Source of the DNA: an uncultured Bacteroidota bacterium
Lineage (GTDB): Bacteria; Bacteroidota; Bacteroidia; JADZBD01
DNA length: 64,000 nucleotides
Direction of reading: 5' to 3'
Assembly (NCBI GenBank): GCA_937924855.1
Contig: CALEYQ010000057.1
Coordinates: 1 to 64,000 of the forward strand
The translations under genes and the position numbers were made by a program. The notes under the pieces were generated by a model that was not told the DNA's origin, did not search any database, and saw nothing but the letters and a program-made list of their open reading frames with translations. Position 1 is the first letter of the stretch. Each line of letters starts with the position of its first letter. Below are positions 25,956-34,470 of this stretch, piece after piece.

Positions 25956-27254
25956 ATGAATATTGCCGTTATAGGAACCGGATATGTTGGATTGGTAACA
26001 GGAACCTGCCTCGCCGAGACCGGAAACATTGTAGTTTGTGTTGATATCGATGCAGAAAAAGTGCGTAAGATGAAAGCTGGAGAGGTTCCTATCTATGAGC
26101 CCCATCTCGGCAATCTGTTTCAACGAAACATAAAGGCATGCAGACTTTCCTTTACTACTTCCCTTGCCGACGCAGTTGAAAATGCCAAGGTTATTTTTTT
26201 GGCTCATCCCACTCCACCCGGAGAGGATGGCTCGGCTGATCTGAGTTATGTGCTCGGGGTAGCCGGCGATCTTGGGAAATTGATAAAGGACTATAAAGTT
26301 ATTGTAGATAAAAGCACGGTGCCTGTTGGAACCGCTGAACTCGTGACGAAAGAAATTCAGAAAAATGCCAAGGTGGCTTTTGATGTTGTTTCCAATCCGG
26401 AATTTTTACGTGAAGGTTTTGCCGTAGACGATTTTATGAAACCCGACAGGGTGGTAGTTGGAACCGGCTCCGAAAAAGCAAAGGGAATCATGGAAGAGCT
26501 TTACCGGCCTTATGTCAGACAGGGGAATCCCATAATTTTCATGGATGAAAAATCTGCGGAGCTAACCAAATATGCTGCCAATGCTTTTCTTGCCACCAAA
26601 ATCAGTTTCATGAATGAAATCGCCAATTTATGTGAATTGCTGGGTGCCGATGTTGACATGGTGCGAATTGGTATCGGAAGTGACGACCGGATTGGAAAGC
26701 GGTTTTTGTTTCCGGGAATCGGTTACGGAGGTTCCTGTTTTCCAAAGGATGTGCAGGCACTCTCACTTTCTTCCAAAAAAGCAGGCTACGATTTTAAAAT
26801 ACTTTCTGCCGTGATGGCGGTGAATGAAATTCAGAAAACTATTCTGTTGCCACGAATTTTTGAACGATTTGGTCCGGATTTGAAAGGAAAGACCTTCGCA
26901 GTCTGGGGGCTTGCTTTTAAACCCGATACCGATGACATTCGGGAGGCTCCTGCACTTTACATCATTAAAGAACTTCAAAAAGCGGGTGCAGAAATAAAAG
27001 CCTACGATCCGGAGGCGATGGACAATGTAAAAAAGGTAACCACCGGAGTTGGTTTTTCTTCCGACCCGTATGATGCTGTAGACGGAGCCGATGCCCTGAT
27101 TATTTGTACGGAATGGAGCTTATTCAGGACACCCGACTTTAAGCGGATTAAATCCCTCCTCAAAAGTCCGGTTATCTTCGACGGAAGAAATCTGTATCCG
27201 GTAGATAAAATGCGCGAAGCGGGGTTTGATTATTCCAGTATTGGTCGCCCCTGA
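25956..27254 (+). CDS. ugd: UDP-glucose 6-dehydrogenase family protein
   Basis: A 432-residue NAD-dependent nucleotide-sugar dehydrogenase. Residues 1-16 carry the Rossmann motif VIGTGYVGLVTG. The catalytic Cys261 lies in GYGGSCFPKD, and KPDTDDIREAPA marks the C-terminal domain. It oxidises UDP-glucose twice to UDP-glucuronate for exopolysaccharide or LPS synthesis. Other UDP-sugar dehydrogenases share these motifs, so the exact substrate is inferred. Its last 25 bases overlap the 3' end of the opposing propeller gene. Confidence 0.92.
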   Translation: MNIAVIGTGYVGLVTGTCLAETGNIVVCVDIDAEKVRKMKAGEVPIYEPHLGNLFQRNIKACRLSFTTSLADAVENAKVIFLAHPTPPGEDGSADLSYVLGVAGDLGKLIKDYKVIVDKSTVPVGTAELVTKEIQKNAKVAFDVVSNPEFLREGFAVDDFMKPDRVVVGTGSEKAKGIMEELYRPYVRQGNPIIFMDEKSAELTKYAANAFLATKISFMNEIANLCELLGADVDMVRIGIGSDDRIGKRFLFPGIGYGGSCFPKDVQALSLSSKKAGYDFKILSAVMAVNEIQKTILLPRIFERFGPDLKGKTFAVWGLAFKPDTDDIREAPALYIIKELQKAGAEIKAYDPEAMDNVKKVTTGVGFSSDPYDAVDGADALIICTEWSLFRTPDFKRIKSLLKSPVIFDGRNLYPVDKMREAGFDYSSIGRP

Positions 27255-29992
27255 TCCCGAAGACTGTAAATTGAAAGTGTTCCGTCTTTTCTTACAGAAA
27301 TCAGTACCGGATTTCCATTTTTATATAGGTCGGAAATAGCAAATGGGGTGGAGCCCTGAAAGGGAAATCCTCCCACCGGAAAGCCTTTGGCATCGAGTAA
27401 ATATATTTCTTCCGAACCCCTGCAGGTAAAGCCCAGGTATTTTTTTCCGGCTCCTAATTGATAAACTTCCGGCCTTGAGGTAATGTATGTTTTGGGCTGA
27501 AAAGTGAAAACCTGTTTTCCGTCTCTTTCAAAAACAGAAACTTCGTTTTTCCGGTAAAAAATAAAATCATTAAGGCCGTCGCCGGTGATGTCTTCAAAGG
27601 AAAAGCCGGAATAGGTTCCGGTGTTGTTTGTCTTAATAGTTTCCCGGTTCCCACCAAGCCGGATACGGGAGATTTCTCCGGAGGAATCGGCGCAGAAGAT
27701 GGAAAATTCCCTGATGTCTTTGCCCCACTCAACTACGGGCCGGAAATGCATTTTTTCAAACGCTTCCTTCACTTTTAACTCGGTTTCACCCCGCCGGTTC
27801 ATAACATAAATTTTCCCGGATTTGTCAACAGCTATAAGGTAGTCCTTACCCCCTGACCTGAAATGAAAGGGGGGCGTATGTAACTCGGATTCCATGACCG
27901 GCTGTGTCCATTTTGAAGCTGTTTCTCCCTTTACGGTAAGGTTCACTATTTTTCGGTCTGCGGTTCCAAATAAAATCCTGTAATCTCTGGAATTGTCATA
28001 ATCATATACGGCCATTGGACTTATGGCGGGGGATTTTAATTTTTTTGGGAATCCTTCTACATATTTTCCATTTCGGTCAATCAGGTGGAGGTAATGGGGA
28101 GTAAGCAGAAGGTATTGCAGCTTATTATTGCGGTAGGCATCCACCTGAACCGGATTACCCATAATAGGACTTTCAAGATCCTTTTTCCACAAAATTTTTC
28201 CGGTGCCGGAAATAAGATAAAGACTTGCATTGGCATCCTGTACAAGAATTTCACGACCGCCGTTCAGGTGATTTTCCATTACCCAGGGCCGACTCAGAAC
28301 CAAAGTGTCGAGTTTGGTTTCCCAAAGGGTGGTACTTTCCTTTTTTTCGGATGGATTATGACGAAGGAATAAATGGGTATAAAACAGAGCATTTTCAAGA
28401 GAAAGCTGCAGGGAAACCCCGTCATGTTTTTTTATTATTTCACTGAAACCACTGAAAACTTTTCCGAATTCCTCATTGAGGAAGTTCAATATGTAGTCGT
28501 TCGACCTGGAGGGAGCCGAAAACAGGAAAATGTTGGAAGTTGAACTTAAGTGACCCTTGTAGAAATCTTTAAATCCGGAAGTGTTAAGCAGCCGGTTGCC
28601 TGATTCCATGTCGGTGATAAATTGTTTCAGCAATTCGGGCGAGGGACCGTAAACCAGATATTCGCCTGTGAAAAAATACCATGGAATTTCTCCGGCTGAA
28701 AAAGCTTGTCCCCTGAAGATTCCCGGAACATCTCCCAGGGCGGATTTCTGGATTGTATAATTCAGGTGAGCCAGACTGTCGGGAAGAGATTTTTTTAATT
28801 TCCGGGCGGCTCTTTCCGCGATACTCAGACTTTCCTTCATTAAATCGGGATCATTTGCATGCAATACCACAAAGCGGCTGGATGACCTTTCCTCTCTTCC
28901 TGATATTCCCGTGCAGATTTCATTGCCAAGCCAGGATTCAAAGAGGTCCTCGGGATTTAAGTTCAGGGAATCTCTGCACCAGCTGTAAAAGGATGTAAGC
29001 GGTGATTGAATTTTGGCCGGGCTAAGCGCTTCGAAACCCTTTTCCCGAAAGGATGCAGGATCGGAAAATCCCATCCAGATAAAGCTGTGAACGGAAGCCG
29101 GAAGCAATTTTATACCTTCGGGTTGAATGGGTTTTTGGCCCTGAAATGCAAACAGAGGATGATTTTTGGATTCCGGCAATGCCGTAAATCCTGTGAATGA
29201 AAGATAATTGGGTTTTATCTCGAGATCAAGGGCCGCAGCCATTTTGTCTGATCTCAGACTTTCCAGTCCGTTTTTTGATGGCGGATTCAGAATTTTATTA
29301 AGCAAGGTCGAAAGCGAAACATTGGAAAAATAGAAAGTCCCATCGGATCTGGAACTTTTGGTTTGGGCAATTTTTACAAACATAGAATCCTGCGTGATTC
29401 CTTTGTTGCTCATTTTTGTCTCCAGGCTGCTCAGAACCAGCCCACGGTGAAAACTTCCTATCCAAACCCCTTCGTTGTGTGCGTAAAAAAAAGAACGGGC
29501 TGTATTTCCCAGGTGTACATTTTTTATGGGAATATTCCAAGAGGAAATGAAATCAGGTTCGCCTTTACTGCCGAAATTCTCCAGTAATTTTTCAGGATCA
29601 TTAATAAAACCTATTTCGGTAAATGAACTCAGAAAAAGGGGTTCGGTCAATGAATCTCCCATTGGAATCAGAGAAACAAATAACTGATTCCTGGAAAAAA
29701 TATCTCTTAAGGAATGATTCTCCTCGGCCAGACTGTCCAGGACCTTCAAGTCGCCCGCCAAGGATGAAAAAAATGGAGTTTCTCTCAGGTTGTTCCAGAT
29801 TAGACTGATATCAGATAGCTTACGGTGTGCTTCCTTTAAATTTGAAGTCTCGATAATCAGGCTGGCATCCGCCGGAATATAATCCAGGGCAGAATCAACT
29901 TTGTATTTTGCTTTCTGATAATAAAGGAAGAAAAATACCAGAATTCCGGTCATGGAGATTAGGGCCAGGGAAACCAGAATTTTTTTTGCCAT
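27230..29992 (-). CDS. Membrane-anchored DUF3352-like protein with C-terminal beta-propeller
   Basis: A 920-residue protein. An N-terminal membrane anchor (residues 4-24) precedes an extracytoplasmic region of about 530 residues. That region begins DYIPADASLIIETSNL, a pattern like the DUF3352 family. From about residue 560 the sequence becomes a propeller of PQQ/WD type with units such as DANASLYLISGTGKILWKKDL, LHLIDRNGKYVEGFPKKL and YVMNRRGETELKV. No catalytic signature is seen. It probably faces the periplasm. It lies 97 bases downstream of rnhB; a TAAATTTG box at 30017-30024 may give it its own promoter. Confidence 0.6.
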   Translation of the reverse strand: MAKKILVSLALISMTGILVFFFLYYQKAKYKVDSALDYIPADASLIIETSNLKEAHRKLSDISLIWNNLRETPFFSSLAGDLKVLDSLAEENHSLRDIFSRNQLFVSLIPMGDSLTEPLFLSSFTEIGFINDPEKLLENFGSKGEPDFISSWNIPIKNVHLGNTARSFFYAHNEGVWIGSFHRGLVLSSLETKMSNKGITQDSMFVKIAQTKSSRSDGTFYFSNVSLSTLLNKILNPPSKNGLESLRSDKMAAALDLEIKPNYLSFTGFTALPESKNHPLFAFQGQKPIQPEGIKLLPASVHSFIWMGFSDPASFREKGFEALSPAKIQSPLTSFYSWCRDSLNLNPEDLFESWLGNEICTGISGREERSSSRFVVLHANDPDLMKESLSIAERAARKLKKSLPDSLAHLNYTIQKSALGDVPGIFRGQAFSAGEIPWYFFTGEYLVYGPSPELLKQFITDMESGNRLLNTSGFKDFYKGHLSSTSNIFLFSAPSRSNDYILNFLNEEFGKVFSGFSEIIKKHDGVSLQLSLENALFYTHLFLRHNPSEKKESTTLWETKLDTLVLSRPWVMENHLNGGREILVQDANASLYLISGTGKILWKKDLESPIMGNPVQVDAYRNNKLQYLLLTPHYLHLIDRNGKYVEGFPKKLKSPAISPMAVYDYDNSRDYRILFGTADRKIVNLTVKGETASKWTQPVMESELHTPPFHFRSGGKDYLIAVDKSGKIYVMNRRGETELKVKEAFEKMHFRPVVEWGKDIREFSIFCADSSGEISRIRLGGNRETIKTNNTGTYSGFSFEDITGDGLNDFIFYRKNEVSVFERDGKQVFTFQPKTYITSRPEVYQLGAGKKYLGFTCRGSEEIYLLDAKGFPVGGFPFQGSTPFAISDLYKNGNPVLISVRKDGTLSIYSLRDQGRPILE

Positions 29993-30016
29993 GTGTTAGA
30001 TGCCCATAGGTTAAAG

Positions 30017-30024
30017 CAAATTTA
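30017..30024 (-). promoter_or_regulatory. -7 promoter box TAAATTTG before the propeller gene
   Basis: The minus strand reads TAAATTTG, a full match to TAnnTTTG, 24 bases before the ATG at 29992. The upstream spacer contains a run of seven Cs and no clear TTG at the expected -33 distance. Confidence 0.4.
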
Positions 30025-30089
30025 AGTTGCCTGTGTGGGTAGGGGGGGAGAAAACAAGGTAGTTATTAAAGCCCTGCTGTGAATAAGGC

Positions 30090-30701
30090 TTAAAATTCCA
30101 GCGACAACTGTTCGGGAAGGAGGCGGAACGACATACGGTGGTGTTTGCAGGGTCCGTGTTTACGGATGGCGTTTCGGTGGAAAGCCGTAGGGTATCCTGC
30201 GTTCTTATCCCAGCCATAATGTGGAAATTCCAGGTGTATTTTTTCCATGAAATCGTCGCGGTAAGTTTTTGCGAGAATGCTGGCAGCGGCTATGCTGGCG
30301 TATTTCCCATCGCCCTTAATGATGCAGCTGTGTGGAATTTTTTTGAATCCGGGAAAACGGTTGCCATCAATAAGAATATGCTGGGGATCCTGATTTAGTC
30401 CGGAAAGGGCTTCCTGCATGGCTTTCATCGATGCCCGCAATATGTTAATGCGGTCAATCTCTTCGGGATCAATCATAAAAACCGACCACGAAATGGCAAG
30501 TCTTTCGATTTCGCCACGCAGGAAATTCCGCTTCGATTTGCTGAGTTTTTTTGAGTCGTCGATGCCATCCAGTGAAAATTCCGGCGGCAGAATTACTGCG
30601 GCAGCTACTACAGGCCCGGCCAGACAACCTCTGCCGGCCTCATCGCATCCGGCTTCAATTAAGCCCTGGTGGAGGTAGGGTAGTAGTTTCTTCAGGGGCA
30701 T
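30090..30701 (-). CDS. rnhB: Ribonuclease HII
   Basis: A 203-residue protein with the RNase HII signature EAGCDEAGRGCLAGPVVAAAV (the first catalytic Asp-Glu pair), then HILIDGNRFP (third acidic residue) and GDGKYASIAAASILAKTYRD. It cleaves the RNA strand of RNA-DNA hybrids, including single misincorporated ribonucleotides. The start ATG 30701 overlaps the 3' end of the glycosyltransferase gene by ten bases. Confidence 0.95.
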   Translation of the reverse strand: MPLKKLLPYLHQGLIEAGCDEAGRGCLAGPVVAAAVILPPEFSLDGIDDSKKLSKSKRNFLRGEIERLAISWSVFMIDPEEIDRINILRASMKAMQEALSGLNQDPQHILIDGNRFPGFKKIPHSCIIKGDGKYASIAAASILAKTYRDDFMEKIHLEFPHYGWDKNAGYPTAFHRNAIRKHGPCKHHRMSFRLLPEQLSLEF

Positions 30702-31816
30702 GACTTTAGGATGGATTGCCAGACTTTTTCGGCGGTTTTTTCCCAGGAAAATTGTTCTTTTCTCAGCTTCCCTTTTTGAATCAGCAGGGTCCTGAGATTT
30801 TCATCCGAAGAAATCCGGATCATGGATTCGGTTATTGAATCAACCGAATAAGGGTTGGCATAGAGGGCCGCATCGCCGGCTACTTCCGGAAGCGAGGTAA
30901 CATTACCGGTGATTATAGGCGTTTCGCAATTCATGGCTTCAATTAAAGGAATTCCGAAGCCTTCAAAATAAGGAACATAAACGAGAGAGAAAGCGGCACC
31001 GTAAAGTTCATTTAAGGTTTGATCGTTTACCCTTCCGGTAAAGATTAAATCCTCTCTGTATTTTAGTTTTCCGGCAATGCTTTCGTATTCAGCGGCCCAA
31101 CCCATTTTTTCTCCGGCAATAACAAACCGGATATGGATGCCTGTTGTTTCCCGGAATTTCTCATAAGCCAATAACATTCGTGGAATGTTTTTCCGGGGAT
31201 GAAGTGATCCTACATATAAAAAATAGGGTTTGCCCCCCGAATACTTCCGGCGGGTTTCTTCTTTCATGGAAAATGTGGCAGGACGGAAATTTTCTTTGCT
31301 TCCGTTATACACCACATCAATCTGCTCTTCCCTGATTCCGTATTTTTCCATGATGGTCTTACGACTGTATTCTGAAACGGTTATTACCCTTTTCCCTTTT
31401 AGCGCATACCGGGGAAAAAAACGACGGTAATACCTCCGTGCAGCCGGCGGCAGGTGATCGGGAAAATATTCGAAATTGAGGTCGTGAATAACCGGTAGCG
31501 AAGGTACCCGGGTTCGAAGGGAAAGAAAACCGTCGGGAGAAAAAAACAAGTCAGGTTTTATTTTTTTGATGATTCCGGGCACCACCTGTTCCATCCAGAA
31601 ATACCAAAGCAGAGGATGCCGTGTTTTTGGTCCGGCCTGAATCGGAATAATATTCGGGTGTCGGAGAAAGCAGGTGCCGGGCTGGCGATCGAAAAGGCAA
31701 TAAAACTCCACCTCCGGGTGATTTCGGGCCATCCGCGATAAAGTTTCCCAGGCGAACACACCAATCCCCTCCAATTTCTCTTCAATCAACAAACGGCCGT
31801 TTATCAGAATTTTCAT
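30692..31816 (-). CDS. GT4-type glycosyltransferase (family 1 domain)
   Basis: A 374-residue GT-B glycosyltransferase. The C-terminal half holds YFLYVGSLHPRKNIPRML, IAGEKMGW, a basic/acidic block FTGRVNDQTLNELYGAA, and the nucleotide-binding EGFGIPLIEAM (E-x7-E). It probably adds a sugar to a lipid-linked glycan at the inner membrane. It is divergent from the flippase gene across only 69 bases and lies beside wzx/wzz/wzy-type genes, supporting a role in the same surface polysaccharide. Confidence 0.87.
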   Translation of the reverse strand: MKILINGRLLIEEKLEGIGVFAWETLSRMARNHPEVEFYCLFDRQPGTCFLRHPNIIPIQAGPKTRHPLLWYFWMEQVVPGIIKKIKPDLFFSPDGFLSLRTRVPSLPVIHDLNFEYFPDHLPPAARRYYRRFFPRYALKGKRVITVSEYSRKTIMEKYGIREEQIDVVYNGSKENFRPATFSMKEETRRKYSGGKPYFLYVGSLHPRKNIPRMLLAYEKFRETTGIHIRFVIAGEKMGWAAEYESIAGKLKYREDLIFTGRVNDQTLNELYGAAFSLVYVPYFEGFGIPLIEAMNCETPIITGNVTSLPEVAGDAALYANPYSVDSITESMIRISSDENLRTLLIQKGKLRKEQFSWEKTAEKVWQSILKSCP

Positions 31817-31820
31817 TGTA

Positions 31821-31828
31821 CAAATATA
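31821..31828 (-). promoter_or_regulatory. -7 promoter box TATATTTG four bases before the glycosyltransferase ATG
   Basis: The minus strand reads TATATTTG, then TACA, then ATG at 31816. The box is an exact TAnnTTTG match. A transcript from it would start at or within a few bases of the ATG, implying a leaderless or nearly leaderless mRNA. No convincing -33 element is visible. Confidence 0.55.
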
Positions 31829-31874
31829 GCAATCGCTCCGCCTTCCTTTCCCGCCTTCCCAATCGGTAACTTTT

Positions 31875-31882
31875 TATCTTTG
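31875..31882 (+). promoter_or_regulatory. -7 promoter box TATCTTTG three bases before the flippase ATG
   Basis: TATCTTTG is followed by CAC and then ATG at 31886. It is an exact -7 match facing away from the TATATTTG box of the divergent glycosyltransferase 46 bases away. It implies a very short or absent 5' leader. Confidence 0.55.
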
Positions 31883-31885
31883 CAC

Positions 31886-33331
31886 ATGCACAAAAAGTTT
31901 CTGAACAATCTGGCCCTGGTGCTTGGCTTAAACCTGGTTATAAAAACCTACTGGGTTTTCGGCATCGACAGAGAAATGCAGAAAGCTGTTGGAACGGAAG
32001 ATTACGGACTCTATTTTGCTTTGTTTAATTTTTCCTTTCTCCTGAATATACTCCTTGATTTCGGGATTACCAATTTTAACAATAAAAATATTTCCCAAAA
32101 CAATCAACTGCTTACCAAACATTTTTCTTCCCTAACGGTTCTCAAATTCTTTCTGGCCACCTTGTACATCGTCGTAACCCTTGTTTGCGGTTATTTTATA
32201 GGTTATGATTCCCGCCTGATGCGCCTCCTGATGTGGCTGGGCTTTAATCAGTTCCTGATCAGTTTTATCATGTATTTGCGTTCTAATCTGGCCGGACTTC
32301 ATTTGTTCAAGACCGATAGTTTTATTTCGGTGCTCGACCGTACCATAATGATAATTCTGTGCCTGTTCCTTCTTTATGGCAACTGGTTTCCGGAAATGGA
32401 CATTATGTACTATGTGTATGCCCAAACCCTGGGATATGTGCTGACGGCTGTTATTACTTTCCTGATTGTGGTAGGTAAAACCGATTCCTTAAAACTGAAG
32501 TTTTCCCTTCCCTTCAGCATGATGATTTTGAAAAAGAGTTTTCCTTTTGCCGTCCTGGTTTTACTGATGACTTTTTACAACCGGATTGACACTGTAATGC
32601 TTGAAAGAATGCTCCCGGATGGAGAAGGGGCCTATCAATCGGGAATTTATGCCCAGGGCTACCGCTTTCTGGATGCTACCAATATGATTGCTTTTCTGTT
32701 TTCAGGTCTCTTACTTCCAATGTTTTCACGGATGATAAAATTCAGAGAGCCCGTTGAACACCTGGTCAAGCTGAGTTACACCTTGTTGATTACTCCGGCC
32801 CTGGTTATAGGAATCGGATGCTTTTTCTACCGAAGTGAATTAATGTTTCTGCTCTATGGTATACATTTTGCGCCTTAATCTGCCCGGGTTTTTGCCGTTT
32901 TGATGGCCTGTTTTATCCCAATCTGCACCACCTATATTTTCGGAACCCTTTTAACGGCCAATGGAAACTTAAAGGAGCTGAATTTAGTGGCCGCATCGGG
33001 TATGGTTATAAACATTGCCCTCAACCTGATCCTAATTCCCAAAATGTCTTCTTTTGGATCCTCTCTGGCCAGTTTTACTACCCAGGTTTTAACAGCCGGG
33101 GTGCAGGTAATCATTGTCCAGCGCTTTTTTAAGTTCCGTATAAACAAGCGCCTTTTGATTACCCTTGTTGTCTTTGCGGCCGGGGTGGGGGCAATTGCAT
33201 TTGCCTCCAAGCGAATTTCCCAGGACTGGCTCGTTAATTTTGCCTTAATGGTAGGGGCTTCGGGCCTTTGGTCCTTTGCTATTGGGCTGATTTCCCTGAA
33301 AAGCGTTTTACGCTTCCTTAAGTACAAGTAA
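31886..33331 (+). pseudogene. Wzx-type polysaccharide flippase, interrupted by one in-frame TAA
   Basis: Read through, this is a 481-codon membrane protein with the length and 12-14 membrane segments of oligosaccharide flippases. These translocate lipid-linked repeat units across the inner membrane. Codon 331 is TAA (32876-32878). Before it the frame reads LMFLLYGIHFAP and after it SARVFAVLMACFIPICTTYIF, still in phase, with the transmembrane pattern continuing. One substitution from GAA, CAA or AAA would produce it; Glu is the most natural residue here. The 5' fragment would keep about nine helices. The 3' fragment could only start at a TTG at 32900 or the next ATG. The start at 31886 is chosen because it follows a promoter box directly and begins the usual N-terminus. 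Downstream wzz and wzy genes are intact. Confidence 0.8.
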
Positions 33332-33392
33332 TGCCCTTTTTTTAAAATAATTTAGAGGTCTTTTCGTTGCCTTTTGATTGCAGGAATTTTGC

Positions 33393-33400
33393 TACTTTTG
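33393..33400 (+). promoter_or_regulatory. -7 promoter box TACTTTTG before the wzz-like genes
   Basis: TACTTTTG matches TAnnTTTG and lies 38 bases before the ATG at 33439. A TTTG at 33373-33376 is 16 bases upstream, shorter than the usual spacing. It could drive the wzz-wzz-wzy group independently of the broken flippase gene. Confidence 0.45.
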
Positions 33401-33438
33401 GCTCCCTGTTTTACCAAATGAAAAATACGGTCTGCTGA

Positions 33439-34470
33439 ATGGAAAAAGAAAGGAAAGATTTTTTTGACAGTACTCATTTGCTTGTTTTTCTTTACGAGTG
33501 GAGAAAGCCTATTCTGTTAATTACCGCTGTAGGTGCTGTGGCAGCTATTATTGTGTCTTTAATTATTCCCAATAAGTACAAATCCACCGTCATTCTGTTT
33601 CCCACCACCACAAGCTCGGTTTCGAAAGCCCTTCTTTCCGAACAAAGAAGCCAAAAGGACGATATCCTCCAGTTTGGGGAGGAAGAAGAGGCAGAACAAA
33701 TGCTTCAGGTGTTGAATTCTAATCATATCCGGCAACGGGTAATTGACCGGTTCAAACTCATGCAGCATTACGAAATCGACAGTACCAGCCCCTATAAACT
33801 CACCAACCTTTATAAGCAATACGAAAGCAATATCTCTTTTGAAAGAACCGAATACATGTCGGTGAAAATTGAAGTATTGGATGAGGTTCCCGAGTATGCT
33901 GCCAATATTGCCAACTACATAAGCGATCTCTACGATTCCACCATGGCTCTTATTCGTAAAGGTCGTGCACGCATGGGTATGGAATATGTTGAGAAAACCT
34001 ATAATCAGCTTTCCTCCGAGGTGCAGGCTACGCAGGACTCCCTGAAGAAATTGATGGCACTGGGGGTAAACGATTATGAATCACAGGCCGAGAGGTTAAA
34101 CGAAGCTCTGGGAAAAGCCATTTTGGAAGGAAAAACTGCTGCCGCCGAACAAATTAGAAGTCAACTGAAATTCCTTTCCCAATACGGTCAGGCTTATATG
34201 TCGCTACGTGATAACCTAGAATTTCAGCGTAAACAACTTTCCGAAGTTCGTGCGAAATACGAACAGGTCAAAATGGATTTCGAAGAAAAAATGCCCCTGA
34301 AGTTTGTAGTTGACCAGGCTTATCCCGCTGAAAAAAAATCCTATCCCGTCCGCTGGCTGATAGTTACTGTTACCACCCTGGCTACCTTTGTTATTGCCGT
34401 TTTGGCTGTTATTGCTCTTGAAAGCTTTAATGCGATCCGGAAAAGAAAACCCTTTGAAAAAAAAGCGTAA
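33439..34470 (+). CDS. Wzz-type chain-length determinant protein, copy 1
   Basis: A 343-residue protein with the two-membrane-helix layout of polysaccharide co-polymerases: TM1 at about 28-48 (ILLITAVGAVAAIIVSLII) and TM2 at about 305-330. They flank a periplasmic domain with coiled-coil segments (residues 175-280). The YKSTVILFPTT strand after TM1 and the Pro/Ala motif AYPAEKKSYPVRW before TM2 fit the Wzz/FepE family. No kinase domain is fused. It would set glycan length together with the Wzy-like protein two genes downstream. Its stop is followed directly by the ATG of a second Wzz-like gene. Confidence 0.8.
   Translation: MEKERKDFFDSTHLLVFLYEWRKPILLITAVGAVAAIIVSLIIPNKYKSTVILFPTTTSSVSKALLSEQRSQKDDILQFGEEEEAEQMLQVLNSNHIRQRVIDRFKLMQHYEIDSTSPYKLTNLYKQYESNISFERTEYMSVKIEVLDEVPEYAANIANYISDLYDSTMALIRKGRARMGMEYVEKTYNQLSSEVQATQDSLKKLMALGVNDYESQAERLNEALGKAILEGKTAAAEQIRSQLKFLSQYGQAYMSLRDNLEFQRKQLSEVRAKYEQVKMDFEEKMPLKFVVDQAYPAEKKSYPVRWLIVTVTTLATFVIAVLAVIALESFNAIRKRKPFEKKA

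Noticed and set aside
30042..30048. Run of seven G in the gap between rnhB and the propeller gene, considered as a phase-variation tract.
   Set aside because: The run is short and lies outside coding sequence and outside the promoter core; there is no evidence of slippage.
30011..30217. Reading frame on the minus strand beginning MAGIRTQD, a phrase often seen in translated tRNA-adjacent regions.
   Set aside because: It overlaps the end of RNase HII in another frame, and no tRNA cloverleaf is visible there.
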